From: Mycolicibacterium rhodesiae
GTDB taxonomy: Bacteria; Actinomycetota; Actinomycetes; Mycobacteriales; Mycobacteriaceae
Assembly (NCBI RefSeq): GCF_002086695.1
Contig: NZ_MVIH01000007.1
Location: 124,001 to 188,000 of the forward strand
Length of the DNA: 64,000 bases
Direction of reading: 5' to 3'
Shown: positions 26,992 to 36,940 of the stretch, piece by piece
Position numbering within the stretch: the stretch's first letter is position 1
How the letters are laid out: every line of letters begins with the position of its first letter
Notes under the pieces: generated by a model
What the model saw: the letters and a program-made list of their open reading frames with translations, nothing else
Database searches by the model: none
Told to the model about the DNA's origin: nothing
Translations under genes and position numbers: made by a program

Positions 26992-29287
26992 GAGATCTCT
27001 CCAAGAGGACGACGGGCAGCTCAGCGAACAATTCATCGGCACGGGTCGGGCCGGTCCACCGGTTGCCGGTCAGGCGGTCGGTCCACGTACCGTCCGGCAG
27101 TGGCAGGGTCGTGTCGCCCCAACCGTCGTGGTGCAGCCGGACGGTCCAGCGGCTGACGGCGACCAGCACGTCGACGCCGCGCTGGAATGCCACGATGTGA
27201 GGTGCGGCGGCACCGCTGGCAAGCACCGGACGGTAGTCACCGGACAGGAACGCCTCGGGATGGTCGCGCCGGGAGTGCAACGCCGCGCGCACCACGCGAA
27301 TCTTGCTGTGCGACAGCTGTTCCAGCTCCGCGCTGCGCGCCGGGTAGTCGACCGGCCTGCGGTTGTCCGGGTCGACGAGGCTGTCCTCCCACAACTCGGT
27401 GCCCTGATAGACGTCCGGGATGCCGGGCACGGTGAGCGCCAGCAGCTTCTGGCCGAGTGCGTCGCTGTGGGCATGCGGTTCGAGTTGCACCACGACCCCG
27501 GTGAGTTCGGTGGCGACCGGGCCGTCCAGGATCGCGTCGACCCAGGCGTGCACCGCGTCCTCGAACTCGGTGTCCGGGTCGTTCCAGGAGGTGTGCCACA
27601 TGGCTTCCCGGATCGCCTTCTCGGTGTAGGCGTGCAGGCGTGTCCGCAGCTCGTCGGTGACCTGTCCGTCGGCAGGCCACACGCCGAAGATGTTCTGCAA
27701 CAGGAACAGTCCGGTCGCGGCGTCCGGCGCGGGTGTGGTGGTCTGCCAGCTGCCCACGAACTCGGCCCACAGCGACGGCACCTGCGACAGCACACCGATG
27801 CGCGCCCGCACATCCTCGCCGCGCTTGGTGTCATGGGTGGACAACGTGGTCATCGACTTCGGCCACAGGCGGCCTCGGACCGCCGAGCTGCGATGGAATT
27901 CCGCGGCGCTGACGCCGAATCGGTGCGGTTCGCCGCCGACCTCGTTCAGCGACACCAGCCGTGCGTCGCGGTAGAAGTAGCAATCCTCCACCGACTTCGC
28001 AGTCATCGCGCCGCACAGTTGCTGCAGCCGCGCGCCCGGCTCGCTGGAGTCACTGGCCAACGCGGCCGACACCAGCTGCAGCGGGGCGGCCAGCTCGGGC
28101 CGGGCGGCCACGGTGTGTGCGAAGGCCGTGGACAGGACCGCAGACAAGTTGAGGTAATCCGACCGGTAGACACCGACTTCGGTCAGCAGCGCCGCCACCG
28201 CATCGGGCAACTGCGGATGATCGGCGCCGACCGCCGCCACGATCGACCGGCACAGTCGGGCGAGCTCGCTGGACAGCGTCGTGGTGGCGGTGCTGATCTT
28301 CAACTGCCGCAACAATTCCGGAGCGCCGGCGTAGTCGAAACCTTCCGCATCGACCAGTTCGGTCAATGCTTCGGCACCGGTGGGGTCGACGAAGATACCG
28401 CCCACCTCGCGCAGCACGTCGTAGCCGGTGGTGCCGTCGATCGGCAGCGTCGGGTCCAGTGCCTCATCGACACCGAGAATCTTCTCGATCACGATCCAGG
28501 CCTGCGGGCCGGTCAGCTCGCGCAACCATCCCAGGTATCCCGTCGGGTCGGTCAGGCCGTCAGGATGGTCGATGCGCACCCCGTCGACCAGGCCCTCGCT
28601 GAACCAGCGAGCCACTTCGGCATGCGACGTGTCGAAGACCTCCCGGTCTTCCTGGCGCAGACCCGCCAGCGAGGTGATCGAGAAGAATCGGCGATAGCCG
28701 CACACCCCGTTGCGCCACCCGATCAGCTTGTAGTGCTGCTGATCGTGCACCTCGGGACCCGAGCCGTTGCCGGTTCCTGGCGCGATGGGGAACGCGAGGT
28801 CGCCGAGCCGCAACACGTCACCATCTACCGTGAGATCTGCGATATCACTGTCAGATCCCAAGACGGGCAACACGATTCGCCCCTCCGGGTCGAGTGACCA
28901 GTCGATGTCGAAGTACGTCGCGTACGGTGACTGCCTGCCGTGCTGCAGCACGTCCCACCACCAGGGGTTGCGCTGCGGCTGATCGACTCCGACGTGATTT
29001 GGGACGATGTCGACGATCAGACCGAGGCCGCGTGCCTTGGCTGCCTCGGAAAGTCGCGCCAGGCCTTCGGCACCACCCAGCTCTTCGGACACCGTGGTCG
29101 GATCGGTGACGTCATAGCCGTGGGTCGAGCCGGGCGCCGCGGTCAGGATGGGGGAGAGGTAGAGGTGCGAGACGCCGAGATCGTCGAGATAGGAGATGAG
29201 TTTCTCGGCGTCGGCGAAGGTGAACGCGTCGCCCGCGGAAGCGCCGCGCAGTTGCAGGCGGTAGGTGGACAGCACCGGGTAAGCCAT
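26984..29287 (-). CDS. treY: Malto-oligosyltrehalose synthase
   Basis: 767 residues, family length. GH13 barrel with STYRLQLRGASAGDAFTF at the N-terminus, SHLYLSPILTAAPGSTHGYDV, DIVPNHVGVD, DGVRIDHPDGLTDP (nucleophile Asp) and WIVIEKILG (acid Glu). It turns the reducing-end alpha-1,4 bond of maltodextrins into an alpha-1,1 trehalose end. The ATG at 29287 is 17 nt after the treX stop. TreX, TreY and TreZ together convert glycogen-derived glucans into trehalose (the OtsAB-independent route in mycobacteria). Confidence 0.96.
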   Translation of the reverse strand: MAYPVLSTYRLQLRGASAGDAFTFADAEKLISYLDDLGVSHLYLSPILTAAPGSTHGYDVTDPTTVSEELGGAEGLARLSEAAKARGLGLIVDIVPNHVGVDQPQRNPWWWDVLQHGRQSPYATYFDIDWSLDPEGRIVLPVLGSDSDIADLTVDGDVLRLGDLAFPIAPGTGNGSGPEVHDQQHYKLIGWRNGVCGYRRFFSITSLAGLRQEDREVFDTSHAEVARWFSEGLVDGVRIDHPDGLTDPTGYLGWLRELTGPQAWIVIEKILGVDEALDPTLPIDGTTGYDVLREVGGIFVDPTGAEALTELVDAEGFDYAGAPELLRQLKISTATTTLSSELARLCRSIVAAVGADHPQLPDAVAALLTEVGVYRSDYLNLSAVLSTAFAHTVAARPELAAPLQLVSAALASDSSEPGARLQQLCGAMTAKSVEDCYFYRDARLVSLNEVGGEPHRFGVSAAEFHRSSAVRGRLWPKSMTTLSTHDTKRGEDVRARIGVLSQVPSLWAEFVGSWQTTTPAPDAATGLFLLQNIFGVWPADGQVTDELRTRLHAYTEKAIREAMWHTSWNDPDTEFEDAVHAWVDAILDGPVATELTGVVVQLEPHAHSDALGQKLLALTVPGIPDVYQGTELWEDSLVDPDNRRPVDYPARSAELEQLSHSKIRVVRAALHSRRDHPEAFLSGDYRPVLASGAAAPHIVAFQRGVDVLVAVSRWTVRLHHDGWGDTTLPLPDGTWTDRLTGNRWTGPTRADELFAELPVVLLERSHA

Positions 29288-29304
29288 AGCTGAGCCTGTT
29301 CCCG

Positions 29305-31449
29305 CTAGGCAGTCTTTTGAAGCACCAAAACCGAGCGAGATGGGACACTTATCGTTTCGCCGGCTTTCACGACCACGTCGGTGGTGCCGGTGGCCTCCGA
29401 GGTGTCCAGGACCGCGCTCCACTCTTGCGCGTATTCGCCGTCCGGAACGGTGAACTCGATCGCCTTTTTATGGGCGTTGAAACACAGCAGGAACGAATCG
29501 TCGACCACGCGCTCGCCGCGCGCGTTCGGCTCCGGGATGGCGTCGCCGTTGAGGAACACACCCACGAACTTGAAGCCGGAGTTCCAGTCGTCATGGGACA
29601 TCTCCTGGCCGGCCGTGGTGAGCCAGGCGATGTCGCGCACCTGGTCGCCGGTGCGCAGCGGTTCACCGTCGAAGAACCGGCGCCGCCGAAAGACCGGGTG
29701 CGCCTTGCGCAGTGCGGTCACCCGCGTGGTGAACTCCAGAATGTCGGCGTGGGTTTCCTTGAACGTCCAGTCCATCCAGGACAGCGGTGAATCCTGGCAG
29801 TAGACATTGTTGTTGCCCTGTTGGGTGCGGCCGATCTCGTCGCCGTGGGCGATCATCGGGGTGCCTTGGGAGAGCATCAGGGTGGCCAGGATGTTACGCA
29901 TCTGCTGATGGCGCAGTGCCGTGATCGCCGGGTCGTCGGTCGGACCCTCCACACCGCAGTTCCATGACCGGTTGTGACTTTCGCCGTCGCGGTTGTCCTC
30001 GCCGTTGGCCTCGTTGTGTTTCTCGTTGTAGGACACCAGGTCGGCGAGGGTGAAGCCGTCGTGACAGGTGACGAAGTTGATGCTGGCGCTGGGCCGCCGG
30101 CCGGTCGCCTCGTAGAGGTCCGACGAGCCGGTCAGCCGGGAGGCGAACTCGCCGAGGGTCGCGGGCTCGCCGCGCCAGTAGTCACGGACGGTGTCGCGGT
30201 ACTTGCCGTTCCACTCGGTCCACAGACCGGGGAAGTTGCCGACCTGATAGCCGCCCTCGCCGACATCCCACGGCTCGGCGATGAGCTTGACCTGGCTGAT
30301 CACCGGATCCTGTTGCACCAGGTCGAAGAACGCGCTCAGTCGGTCGACGTCGTAGAACTCGCGGGCCAGTGTCGAGGCCAGATCGAAGCGGAATCCGTCG
30401 ACGTGCATCTCGAGCACCCAGTACCGCAGCGAGTCCATGATCAGCTGCAGGGTGTGCGGGTGGCGGGCGTTGAGACTGTTGCCGGTGCCGGTGAAATCCT
30501 TGTAGAACCGTTTGTCGTCGTCGAGCAGGCGGTAGTACGCGGCATTGTCGATACCGCGGAAATTGATCGTCGGACCCAGGTGATTGCCCTCTGCGGTGTG
30601 GTTGTAGACCACGTCGAGGATCACCTCGATGCCGGCGTCGTGGAACGAGCGAACCATGGTTTTGAACTCGGCCACGGCGCCGCCGGCGTGCTGCGTGGAC
30701 GAGTACTGGTAGTGCGGTGCGAAGAATCCGAAAGTGTTGTAGCCCCAGTAGTTTCGCAGTCCGAGATCCAGCAGGCGGTGATCGTGCATGAACTGGTGTA
30801 CCGGCATCAACTCGATGGCCGTGACGTTCAGGCTCTTGAGGTGGTCGATGACGGCCGGGTGGCCAAGCCCGGCATAGGTGCCGCGAAGCTCGTCGGGGAT
30901 CCCGGGATGGGTTTGGGTCATCCCTTTGACGTGCGCTTCGTAGATGATCGTCTCGTGGTACGGCGTGCGCGGCGGATGGTCGGAGCCCCACTGGAAGAAC
31001 GGGTTGATCACCACGCTGGTCATGGTGTGGCCCAACGAGTCGATCATCGGCGGGGTGCCGCCGGATGCCAGCTCCTGCGCGTCGAGGTCGTAGGAGTACA
31101 GCGCTTGGCCGAACTGGAAGTCGCCGTGGAATGACTTGCCGTACGGGTCGAGCAGGAGCTTGCTGGGATCGCAGCGGTGGCCGGCCGCCGGGTCCCACGG
31201 GCCGTGCACCCGGAAGCCGTAGCGTTGTCCCGGGGTGATTGTCGGCAGGTAGGTGTGCCAGACGAACCCGTCGACCTCGTCCAGATTGATGCGGGTTTCG
31301 GTGCCGTCTTTGGCGATCAGGCAGAGCTCGACGGCGTCGGCCACCTCGGAGAACACCGAAAAATTCGTGCCGGCCCCGTCATAGGTGGCCCCGAGCGGGT
31401 ACGGGGTACCCGGCCACCTGGTGACCAGCGCGGGTTCGCTCGATGCCAT
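29305..31449 (-). CDS. treX: Glycogen debranching enzyme (GlgX/TreX)
   Basis: 714 residues. An N-terminal CBM48 (GTPYPLGATYDGAGTNFSVFSEVA) precedes a GH13_11 barrel: DVVYNHTAEGN, VDGFRFDLASTLARE (nucleophile Asp), LIAEPWDVGEGGYQVGNFP (acid Glu), NFVTCHDGFTLADLVSYNEKHNEANGE. It hydrolyses alpha-1,6 branch points and supplies linear maltodextrins to TreY. ATG 31449 has the -10 TAAGGT 6 nt upstream, so the treXYZ mRNA is probably leaderless and starts independently of the acyltransferase gene. Confidence 0.95.
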   Translation of the reverse strand: MASSEPALVTRWPGTPYPLGATYDGAGTNFSVFSEVADAVELCLIAKDGTETRINLDEVDGFVWHTYLPTITPGQRYGFRVHGPWDPAAGHRCDPSKLLLDPYGKSFHGDFQFGQALYSYDLDAQELASGGTPPMIDSLGHTMTSVVINPFFQWGSDHPPRTPYHETIIYEAHVKGMTQTHPGIPDELRGTYAGLGHPAVIDHLKSLNVTAIELMPVHQFMHDHRLLDLGLRNYWGYNTFGFFAPHYQYSSTQHAGGAVAEFKTMVRSFHDAGIEVILDVVYNHTAEGNHLGPTINFRGIDNAAYYRLLDDDKRFYKDFTGTGNSLNARHPHTLQLIMDSLRYWVLEMHVDGFRFDLASTLAREFYDVDRLSAFFDLVQQDPVISQVKLIAEPWDVGEGGYQVGNFPGLWTEWNGKYRDTVRDYWRGEPATLGEFASRLTGSSDLYEATGRRPSASINFVTCHDGFTLADLVSYNEKHNEANGEDNRDGESHNRSWNCGVEGPTDDPAITALRHQQMRNILATLMLSQGTPMIAHGDEIGRTQQGNNNVYCQDSPLSWMDWTFKETHADILEFTTRVTALRKAHPVFRRRRFFDGEPLRTGDQVRDIAWLTTAGQEMSHDDWNSGFKFVGVFLNGDAIPEPNARGERVVDDSFLLCFNAHKKAIEFTVPDGEYAQEWSAVLDTSEATGTTDVVVKAGETISVPSRSVLVLQKTA

Positions 31450-31455
31450 CGTTAG

Positions 31456-31461
31456 ACCTTA
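31456..31461 (-). promoter_or_regulatory. -10 element of treXYZ (leaderless)
   Basis: TAAGGT on the - strand, 6 nt before the treX ATG at 31449, inside the 41-nt gap after the acyltransferase stop. It gives the trehalose genes a promoter of their own even though the acyltransferase gene is on the same strand just upstream. Confidence 0.55.
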
Positions 31462-31490
31462 TCGACGTGGCGCGCGTGATGCGCAAGTTG

Positions 31491-33665
31491 TCACCACCAC
31501 CGGGTGGCGGCCCCCAGCTGCCTGCCCAGTTCCGGAATCAACGTGCGCATGTACGTCGCGGAGATGTGATGAGAATCGTGGTAGATCAGCACATTTCCCT
31601 CGACGGCGCGGCACACGTCCGGACGGCACACCGCGTCGCTGAGGTCGAGGACCCGCATCTGCGGGAACTGAGCCAGGAAATCCAACGTCTGATTGCGATC
31701 GGAGAGGACCTCGGAGCGCTTGATCCCGCACGATTCCGCGTCGCCGCCCTTCGCCAGGCAGTCGGTCGGGAAGAACGGTTCGCCGTTGCGCACCAGCCAC
31801 GGGGTGTCACGCATCGCCAGGATGGGAATGTTGTTGTCCGACAAGGTTTGCCAGATCCCGATGTAGGTCGCGGGCATAACATCGCCCGGCTTGATGTTCC
31901 ACGGTCGGGTCGACGTGGTGAACACGAAGCTCGGGCGGTCGCTGATCAGCTTGGACATCACCCGTTCGTTCCACTCGTGGCAGTTCGGGTACGGCCGGTT
32001 GTCGCCCATCACCAGCGGTTCCTGCTCGGTGGTCAGCGGACAGCCCATCTTCAGGTAGGTCACGATCTTGAAGTGGTGCATCTTGGCCAGCGCATCCAAC
32101 GCGGTGATCCAGTGTTCGGCATGCGAACCGCCCGCCAAGGCGATCGTTCGGGTCGCCGACAGGTCGCCGTAGGTGCAGTTGATCACCCCGACATTGTCGA
32201 AATCGCTGATACAGCCGTCGTTGGTGGATTCGGGCAGGTCGTTCTTGGCCTCGAGCACGGTGGGTCGCATGGGCAGCTTCGGCACCCGGGCGTGTTCGGT
32301 CAACGCCCGCGCTCCCGGGTAACCCGCGGTCGAGAGCATCACCAGTTCCTTGCCGTGCGAGCGCTGGACGAAGACGTGCTCGCGCCACGTGAACGACGTC
32401 GCCGTCAGCGCCACCCCGAGTAGCCCCACTGTGGTGCCCAGCGCGATCGTGGGCCGGCGCAGGCGGGTGCGCCACGGGATTGTGGGCTGCGGCGTCACCT
32501 GTTCCGCGGCGCTGCGCCGGAACCGCAGCGGCTCCTCGACGAATCGCATGGTCAGGTAGGCCAGCACGCCGGAGATCGCCAGGATGACGGCGCCGTCGAC
32601 GAAGCCGGCCCGGCTGCCGTCGGTGTAGGCGAGCCAGAAGATCAGCAGCGGCCAGTGCCACAGGTATAGCGAGTAGGCCATCGCGCCGAGGGTCATCAGC
32701 GGCGCGGCCGACAACAGCCGGTTGGGCAGCGGCAGGCGGTCGCTCGTCGACGGCCGCGCCTGGCGGTTCGCCGCCGCCAGAATCATCAGCACGGTCGCGC
32801 CGACCGGCACCAGCGCCCATGGGCCGGGGAACTCGCGGACACCGTCGATAAGTGCACCGCACGACACGATCGCGGCCAGGCCGACCGTCGCGGCCACCGT
32901 CCGCAACCACATCGGCCAGCGGATGTACGGCACCGCCGCGCCGATGAGGACACCCAGCAGCAGCTCCCAGGCGCGGGCGAAGCTGTTGTAGTACGCGGCT
33001 GTCTGGTCGTTGACGTGCAGCACGGTGGCAAAGCTGAATGACGCGATGGTGAGGGCAGCCAGCAAACCGACGAACGTTGGCCGCAACCGCCTGCCCAGCC
33101 GACGCCTCAGCAAATATGCAAACGCGAAAATAAGGACAAGGAACGAAAGGTAGAACTGGCCCTGAACAGACATCGACCAGATGTGCTGCAGCGGGCTGAC
33201 CGCCTCACCGGCCCGCAGGTAGTTCGACTCGGTCGCTGACAGCTCCCAGTTCTGGTAGTAGCCCAGGCTCGCCAGGCTCTGGTCAGCAAAGGTCTCCCAG
33301 CGGGTCTGGGGCTGGATGAGGACGGTCAAAACGGCGCCCGCGGCAAGCACCACGACCAGGGCGGGCAGCAGCCTTCGGACAAGTCGGCGGATCTCCGGCC
33401 AGGGCGACAGCGAAGAGTCGGGATTCAGCGCGGTGCGTAACAGGGAACCGCCGAAGAAGAATCCGGAGAGCACCAGGAAGACGTCCACCCCACCCGAGAC
33501 CCGCCCGAACCACACGTGGAACACCGCGACCAGCGCGATGGCCAACCCCCGCAGACCGTCCAGATCGTGACGGTAGAAGCCCGATTTCCGTGATCCCATC
33601 GCCACGCCGGGAGGGGAGGCCGCCGGCGTCACTGCTGACGGGCGGGGCGGGCTGAGGGTGAACAT
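31491..33665 (-). CDS. Membrane acyltransferase-3 with C-terminal SGNH domain (Rv1565c-like)
   Basis: 724 residues. The N-terminal acyltransferase-3 domain (about 30-400, ten or eleven helices) has YRHDLDGLRGLAIALVAVFHVW with the essential His, then SGGVDVFLVLSGFFFGG. After a membrane segment near 415 comes an extracytoplasmic SGNH-like domain (about 450-724) with ALAGGSHAEHWITAL and a late HDSHHISATYM. Such OafA-like proteins O-acylate cell-envelope glycans. The target is unknown; linkage to treXYZ is conserved in mycobacteria. TAGATT (complement of 33677-33682) may be its -10. Confidence 0.9.
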   Translation of the reverse strand: MFTLSPPRPSAVTPAASPPGVAMGSRKSGFYRHDLDGLRGLAIALVAVFHVWFGRVSGGVDVFLVLSGFFFGGSLLRTALNPDSSLSPWPEIRRLVRRLLPALVVVLAAGAVLTVLIQPQTRWETFADQSLASLGYYQNWELSATESNYLRAGEAVSPLQHIWSMSVQGQFYLSFLVLIFAFAYLLRRRLGRRLRPTFVGLLAALTIASFSFATVLHVNDQTAAYYNSFARAWELLLGVLIGAAVPYIRWPMWLRTVAATVGLAAIVSCGALIDGVREFPGPWALVPVGATVLMILAAANRQARPSTSDRLPLPNRLLSAAPLMTLGAMAYSLYLWHWPLLIFWLAYTDGSRAGFVDGAVILAISGVLAYLTMRFVEEPLRFRRSAAEQVTPQPTIPWRTRLRRPTIALGTTVGLLGVALTATSFTWREHVFVQRSHGKELVMLSTAGYPGARALTEHARVPKLPMRPTVLEAKNDLPESTNDGCISDFDNVGVINCTYGDLSATRTIALAGGSHAEHWITALDALAKMHHFKIVTYLKMGCPLTTEQEPLVMGDNRPYPNCHEWNERVMSKLISDRPSFVFTTSTRPWNIKPGDVMPATYIGIWQTLSDNNIPILAMRDTPWLVRNGEPFFPTDCLAKGGDAESCGIKRSEVLSDRNQTLDFLAQFPQMRVLDLSDAVCRPDVCRAVEGNVLIYHDSHHISATYMRTLIPELGRQLGAATRWW

Positions 33666-33792
33666 GATCGGAGCTCAATCTACCCAACCCCGCTATTCTT
33701 CTCATCCGCAGCGAACGGCGCGTCGAAGCTACGGAATCCGTTGAGCAAACGCGTTCGGGTGCCGGATCCCGTCTCGGCTAGGCTCACTCAGC

Positions 33793-35085
33793 GTGTCGGC
33801 CCTGACTCCGCAGCAGATCAGCGAGATCGACGCCGCGCACATCTGGCACCCGTACAGCACGATCGGCGCCGAGGCCATCGCGCCCGTGGTGGCCACCCGC
33901 GCCGAGGGGGCGTGGCTGACCCTGGTTCGCGACGACACCGAGATCCGGGTGCTCGATGCGATGGCGTCCTGGTGGACGGCAGTGCACGGGCACGGCCACC
34001 CGGTGCTCGACGCGGCACTGAGCCGCCAGTTGTCGACGATGAATCACGTCATGTTCGGCGGGTTGACCCACGAGCCCGCCGCGCGTCTGGCGCAGCTGCT
34101 GGTCGACATCACGCCGCCCGGGCTGGAGACCGTCTTCTTCTCCGACTCCGGCTCGGTGGCCGTGGAGGTCGCGGTCAAGATGGCGCTGCAGTACTGGCGC
34201 AGCGCGGGCCGCTTCGGCAAGTCCAGGCTGATGACGTGGCGTGGCGGATATCACGGCGACACCTTCACCCCGATGAGCGTCTGCGACCCCGATGGTGGCA
34301 TGCATTCGCTGTGGAGCGACGTGCTGTCCCCGCAGGTGTTCGCGCCCCCGGTGCCGGGTGCCTACGACCCGGCCTACGTCGCGGCGTTCGGAGAACAGCT
34401 GCTCGCGCATGCCGATGAGGTGGCCGCCGTGATCATCGAGCCGGTGGTGCAGGGTGCCGGTGGCATGCGATTCCACGACCCGCGCTACCTGACGGACCTG
34501 CGCGCGCTGTGCGACCGCGCCGGAGTGCTGCTGATCTTCGACGAGATCGCCACCGGGTTCGGGCGCACCGGCGAGCTGTTCGCGGCCGACCATGCCGGGG
34601 TCAGTCCGGACATCATGTGCGTCGGCAAGGCGCTCACCGGCGGTTACGTCACGCTGGCGGCCACCCTGTGCACGCTGGACATCGCCCGCACGATCAGTGG
34701 CAGCGATGCCGGTGCGTTGATGCACGGCCCGACGTTCATGGCCAATGCCCTGGCCTGTGCGGTGTCGGTGGCGTCGGTCGAATTGTTGCTCGCCCAGGAC
34801 TGGCGTGGCCGGGTCGCCGAGATCGGCGCCGGGCTCGCCACGGGGCTGGAGCCGGCGCGCGCGCTGCCCTCGGTGGCCGACGTCCGGGTGCTCGGTGCGA
34901 TCGGTGTGATCGAGACGCGGCAGCCGGTCGACCTGACCGTCGCCACCCCGGTCGCCCTGGACAACGGCGTCTGGCTGCGGCCGTTCCGCAACCTGATCTA
35001 CGCGATGCCGCCGTTCATCTGCACATCGGACGAGGTGGATCAGATCACCTCGGCGATGGTCGCCGTGGCCCGTGCTTTAACCTGA
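33793..35085 (+). CDS. bioA: 7,8-diaminopelargonic acid aminotransferase
   Basis: 430 residues. PLP class-III aminotransferase: HIWHPYSTIG near the N-terminus with the substrate-binding Trp/Tyr, GGYHGDTFTPMSVCD, LIFDEIATGFGRTG, and the PLP lysine in CVGKALTGGYVTLAAT. It uses S-adenosylmethionine as amino donor to make DAPA in biotin synthesis. The start is GTG 33793; TAGGCT at 33779-33784 is a plausible -10. The stop codon lies within a BioQ-like box that precedes bioF. The 127-nt gap upstream shows no clear BioQ box. Confidence 0.96.
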   Translation: MSALTPQQISEIDAAHIWHPYSTIGAEAIAPVVATRAEGAWLTLVRDDTEIRVLDAMASWWTAVHGHGHPVLDAALSRQLSTMNHVMFGGLTHEPAARLAQLLVDITPPGLETVFFSDSGSVAVEVAVKMALQYWRSAGRFGKSRLMTWRGGYHGDTFTPMSVCDPDGGMHSLWSDVLSPQVFAPPVPGAYDPAYVAAFGEQLLAHADEVAAVIIEPVVQGAGGMRFHDPRYLTDLRALCDRAGVLLIFDEIATGFGRTGELFAADHAGVSPDIMCVGKALTGGYVTLAATLCTLDIARTISGSDAGALMHGPTFMANALACAVSVASVELLLAQDWRGRVAEIGAGLATGLEPARALPSVADVRVLGAIGVIETRQPVDLTVATPVALDNGVWLRPFRNLIYAMPPFICTSDEVDQITSAMVAVARALT

Positions 35086-35095
35086 ACGGTGTTCA
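35083..35095. promoter_or_regulatory. BioQ-type operator upstream of bioF
   Basis: TGAAC-GGT-GTTCA, a perfect 5-3-5 palindrome whose first three bases are the bioA stop codon. The form TGAAC-N3-GTTCA matches the BioQ boxes described in corynebacteria and mycobacteria. An extra GTTCA at 35102-35106 follows. It implies a bioFD promoter controlled separately from bioA. Confidence 0.8.
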
Positions 35096-35116
35096 AGTAG
35101 CGTTCAAGGAGTGCCT

Positions 35117-36265
35117 GTGACCCGCGTCGGTCTTTCCCCCCTGGCCTGGCTCGACACCGTCGAGCAGCAGCGCCGGGACGCCGGCCTGCGCCGAGCGCTG
35201 CGAACCCGGCCCGCGGTGGCCACCGAACTGGACCTGGCTTCCAACGACTATCTGGGGCTGTCCCAGCATCCCGCGGTCATCGACGGTGGGGTGGCCGCGT
35301 TGCGCACCTGGGGCGCGGGATCGACCGGCTCGCGGCTGGTCACCGGAAACACCGAACTGCACGAGGAATTCGAACGCGCTCTGGCTGATTTCGTCGGCGC
35401 CGAGGCCGCGCTGGTGTTCTCCTCGGGATACACCGCCAACATAGGTGCCACCGTGGCGTTGTCCGGCCCGGGCTCGCTGATCGTGTCCGACGCACTGTCG
35501 CATGCCTCGCTGGTCGACGCCTGCCGGCTGTCGCGGGCACGGGTCGTCGTCGCGCCGCACCTCGATGTCGACGCGGTCGAGGCAGCGCTGGCCGGGCGCG
35601 CCGAGGAGCGGGCGCTGGTCATCACCGAATCGGTGTTCAGCACTGACGGTGCGCTCGCGCCGCTGCGCAGGTTGCACGAGGTGTGCCGTAAACACGGGGC
35701 GCTGTTGCTGGTCGACGAGGCCCACGGCCTCGGTGTCCGCGGCGCCGGCGGACGTGGCCTGATCCACGAGGCCGGATTGGCCGGGGCGCCCGACGTGATC
35801 ATGACGACGACCATGTCGAAGTCACTGGGCAGCCAGGGCGGGGCGGTGCTCGGCCCTGCCGCCGTGCGCGACCATCTGATCGACGCCGCGCGCACGATGA
35901 TCTTCGACACCGGACTGGCCCCGGCGCCGGTCGGCGCCGCGCTGGCCGCACTGACCGTGCTGGCCGCCGAACCGCAGCGGGCTACGGCTGTGATCGACCG
36001 GGCCCGGGAGTTGGCCGAGATCTGCGATGTTCCCGAAAACCCCGAATCTGCGGTCGTGTCAGTCATTCTCGGAGACCCGGAGATCGCGGTGGCCGCGGCG
36101 AGCGCCTGTCTGCAGGCCGGGGTGCGGGTCGGGTGTTTCCGGCCGCCGACGGTTCCGGCGGGCACCTCGCGGCTGCGGCTGACGGCGCGGGCATCGTTGA
36201 CCGGCGACGAGATGGGCACCGCGCGCGACGTCTTGACCTCGGTATTGGCGGCGCAGCCCCGATGA
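35117..36265 (+). CDS. bioF: 8-amino-7-oxononanoate synthase
   Basis: 382 residues. Alpha-oxoamine synthase family: [56 protein letters not shown], and the PLP lysine in [18 protein letters not shown]. It condenses pimeloyl-ACP/CoA with alanine in biotin synthesis. GTG 35117 was chosen over GTG 35111 because AGGAG (35106-35110) directly abuts the latter but lies 6 nt before the former. The stop overlaps bioD (ATGA). Confidence 0.95.
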   Translation: MTRVGLSPLAWLDTVEQQRRDAGLRRALRTRPAVATELDLASNDYLGLSQHPAVIDGGVAALRTWGAGSTGSRLVTGNTELHEEFERALADFVGAEAALVFSSGYTANIGATVALSGPGSLIVSDALSHASLVDACRLSRARVVVAPHLDVDAVEAALAGRAEERALVITESVFSTDGALAPLRRLHEVCRKHGALLLVDEAHGLGVRGAGGRGLIHEAGLAGAPDVIMTTTMSKSLGSQGGAVLGPAAVRDHLIDAARTMIFDTGLAPAPVGAALAALTVLAAEPQRATAVIDRARELAEICDVPENPESAVVSVILGDPEIAVAAASACLQAGVRVGCFRPPTVPAGTSRLRLTARASLTGDEMGTARDVLTSVLAAQPR

Positions 36266-36939
36266 GCGTGCTGGTCGTCACCGGCACCGGGACCGGGGTG
36301 GGGAAAACCGTCGTGACCGCGGCGCTGGCCTGCCACGCCCGGGTCGCCGAGCATGACGTCGCGGTGTGTAAGCCGGTGCAGACCGGCACCGCCGACGGCG
36401 ACGACGACCTCGCCGAAGTCGGCAGGCTCTCCGGCGTCACCGAACTGTTCGGCGCAGCCCGCTATCCGGATCCGCTGGCGCCGGCGGCCGCGGCCGAAAT
36501 CGCGGGTCTGCCGCTGCCGACCGCCGGTGAGCTGCTGAGCGTCATCCGCGATGTCGACCGGCCCGGCCGGCTGACCCTGGTCGAGGGGGCCGGTGGCTTG
36601 CTCGTGGAACTGACCGCCGACGGCGCGACGCTGCGCGATCTCGCGGTCGAATTGGCCGCGCCGGTGCTGGTCGTGGTCGAACCAGGTCTGGGCACGCTGA
36701 ACCACACCGCCTTGACGTTGGAAGGGCTTGGCGCAAAAGGGCTTCCGTGCGCCGGTCTGGTGATTGGAGCCTGGCCTGCCCAGCCCGGGCCTGCGGAGAA
36801 GTCCAATCGTGAGGCGCTGGCCAAGCTGGCTCCGGTCCGCGCCGCGCTGCCGGCGGGAGTGGCCGCGGTGTCGCCGAATGACTTCGCATTGTTCAGCGCT
36901 CGGGCGTTCGACCCGGACTGGGTCACCGGCCTGATCTGA
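36262..36939 (+). CDS. bioD: Dethiobiotin synthetase
   Basis: 225 residues. An N-terminal P-loop GTGTGVGKT (residues 8-16) and [15 protein letters not shown] with the catalytic Lys; [11 protein letters not shown] is the family middle motif. It carboxylates DAPA with ATP to dethiobiotin. ATG 36262 overlaps the bioF stop. The next gene starts 1 nt after its stop, so bioF-bioD-RNA ligase-like form one transcript. Confidence 0.95.
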   Translation: MSVLVVTGTGTGVGKTVVTAALACHARVAEHDVAVCKPVQTGTADGDDDLAEVGRLSGVTELFGAARYPDPLAPAAAAEIAGLPLPTAGELLSVIRDVDRPGRLTLVEGAGGLLVELTADGATLRDLAVELAAPVLVVVEPGLGTLNHTALTLEGLGAKGLPCAGLVIGAWPAQPGPAEKSNREALAKLAPVRAALPAGVAAVSPNDFALFSARAFDPDWVTGLI

Positions 36940-36940
36940 G

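Noticed and set aside
33666..33792. A BioQ box upstream of bioA
   Set aside because: Only a loose TGAGC...GTTCG resemblance near 33741-33756; it does not fit TGAAC-N3-GTTCA.
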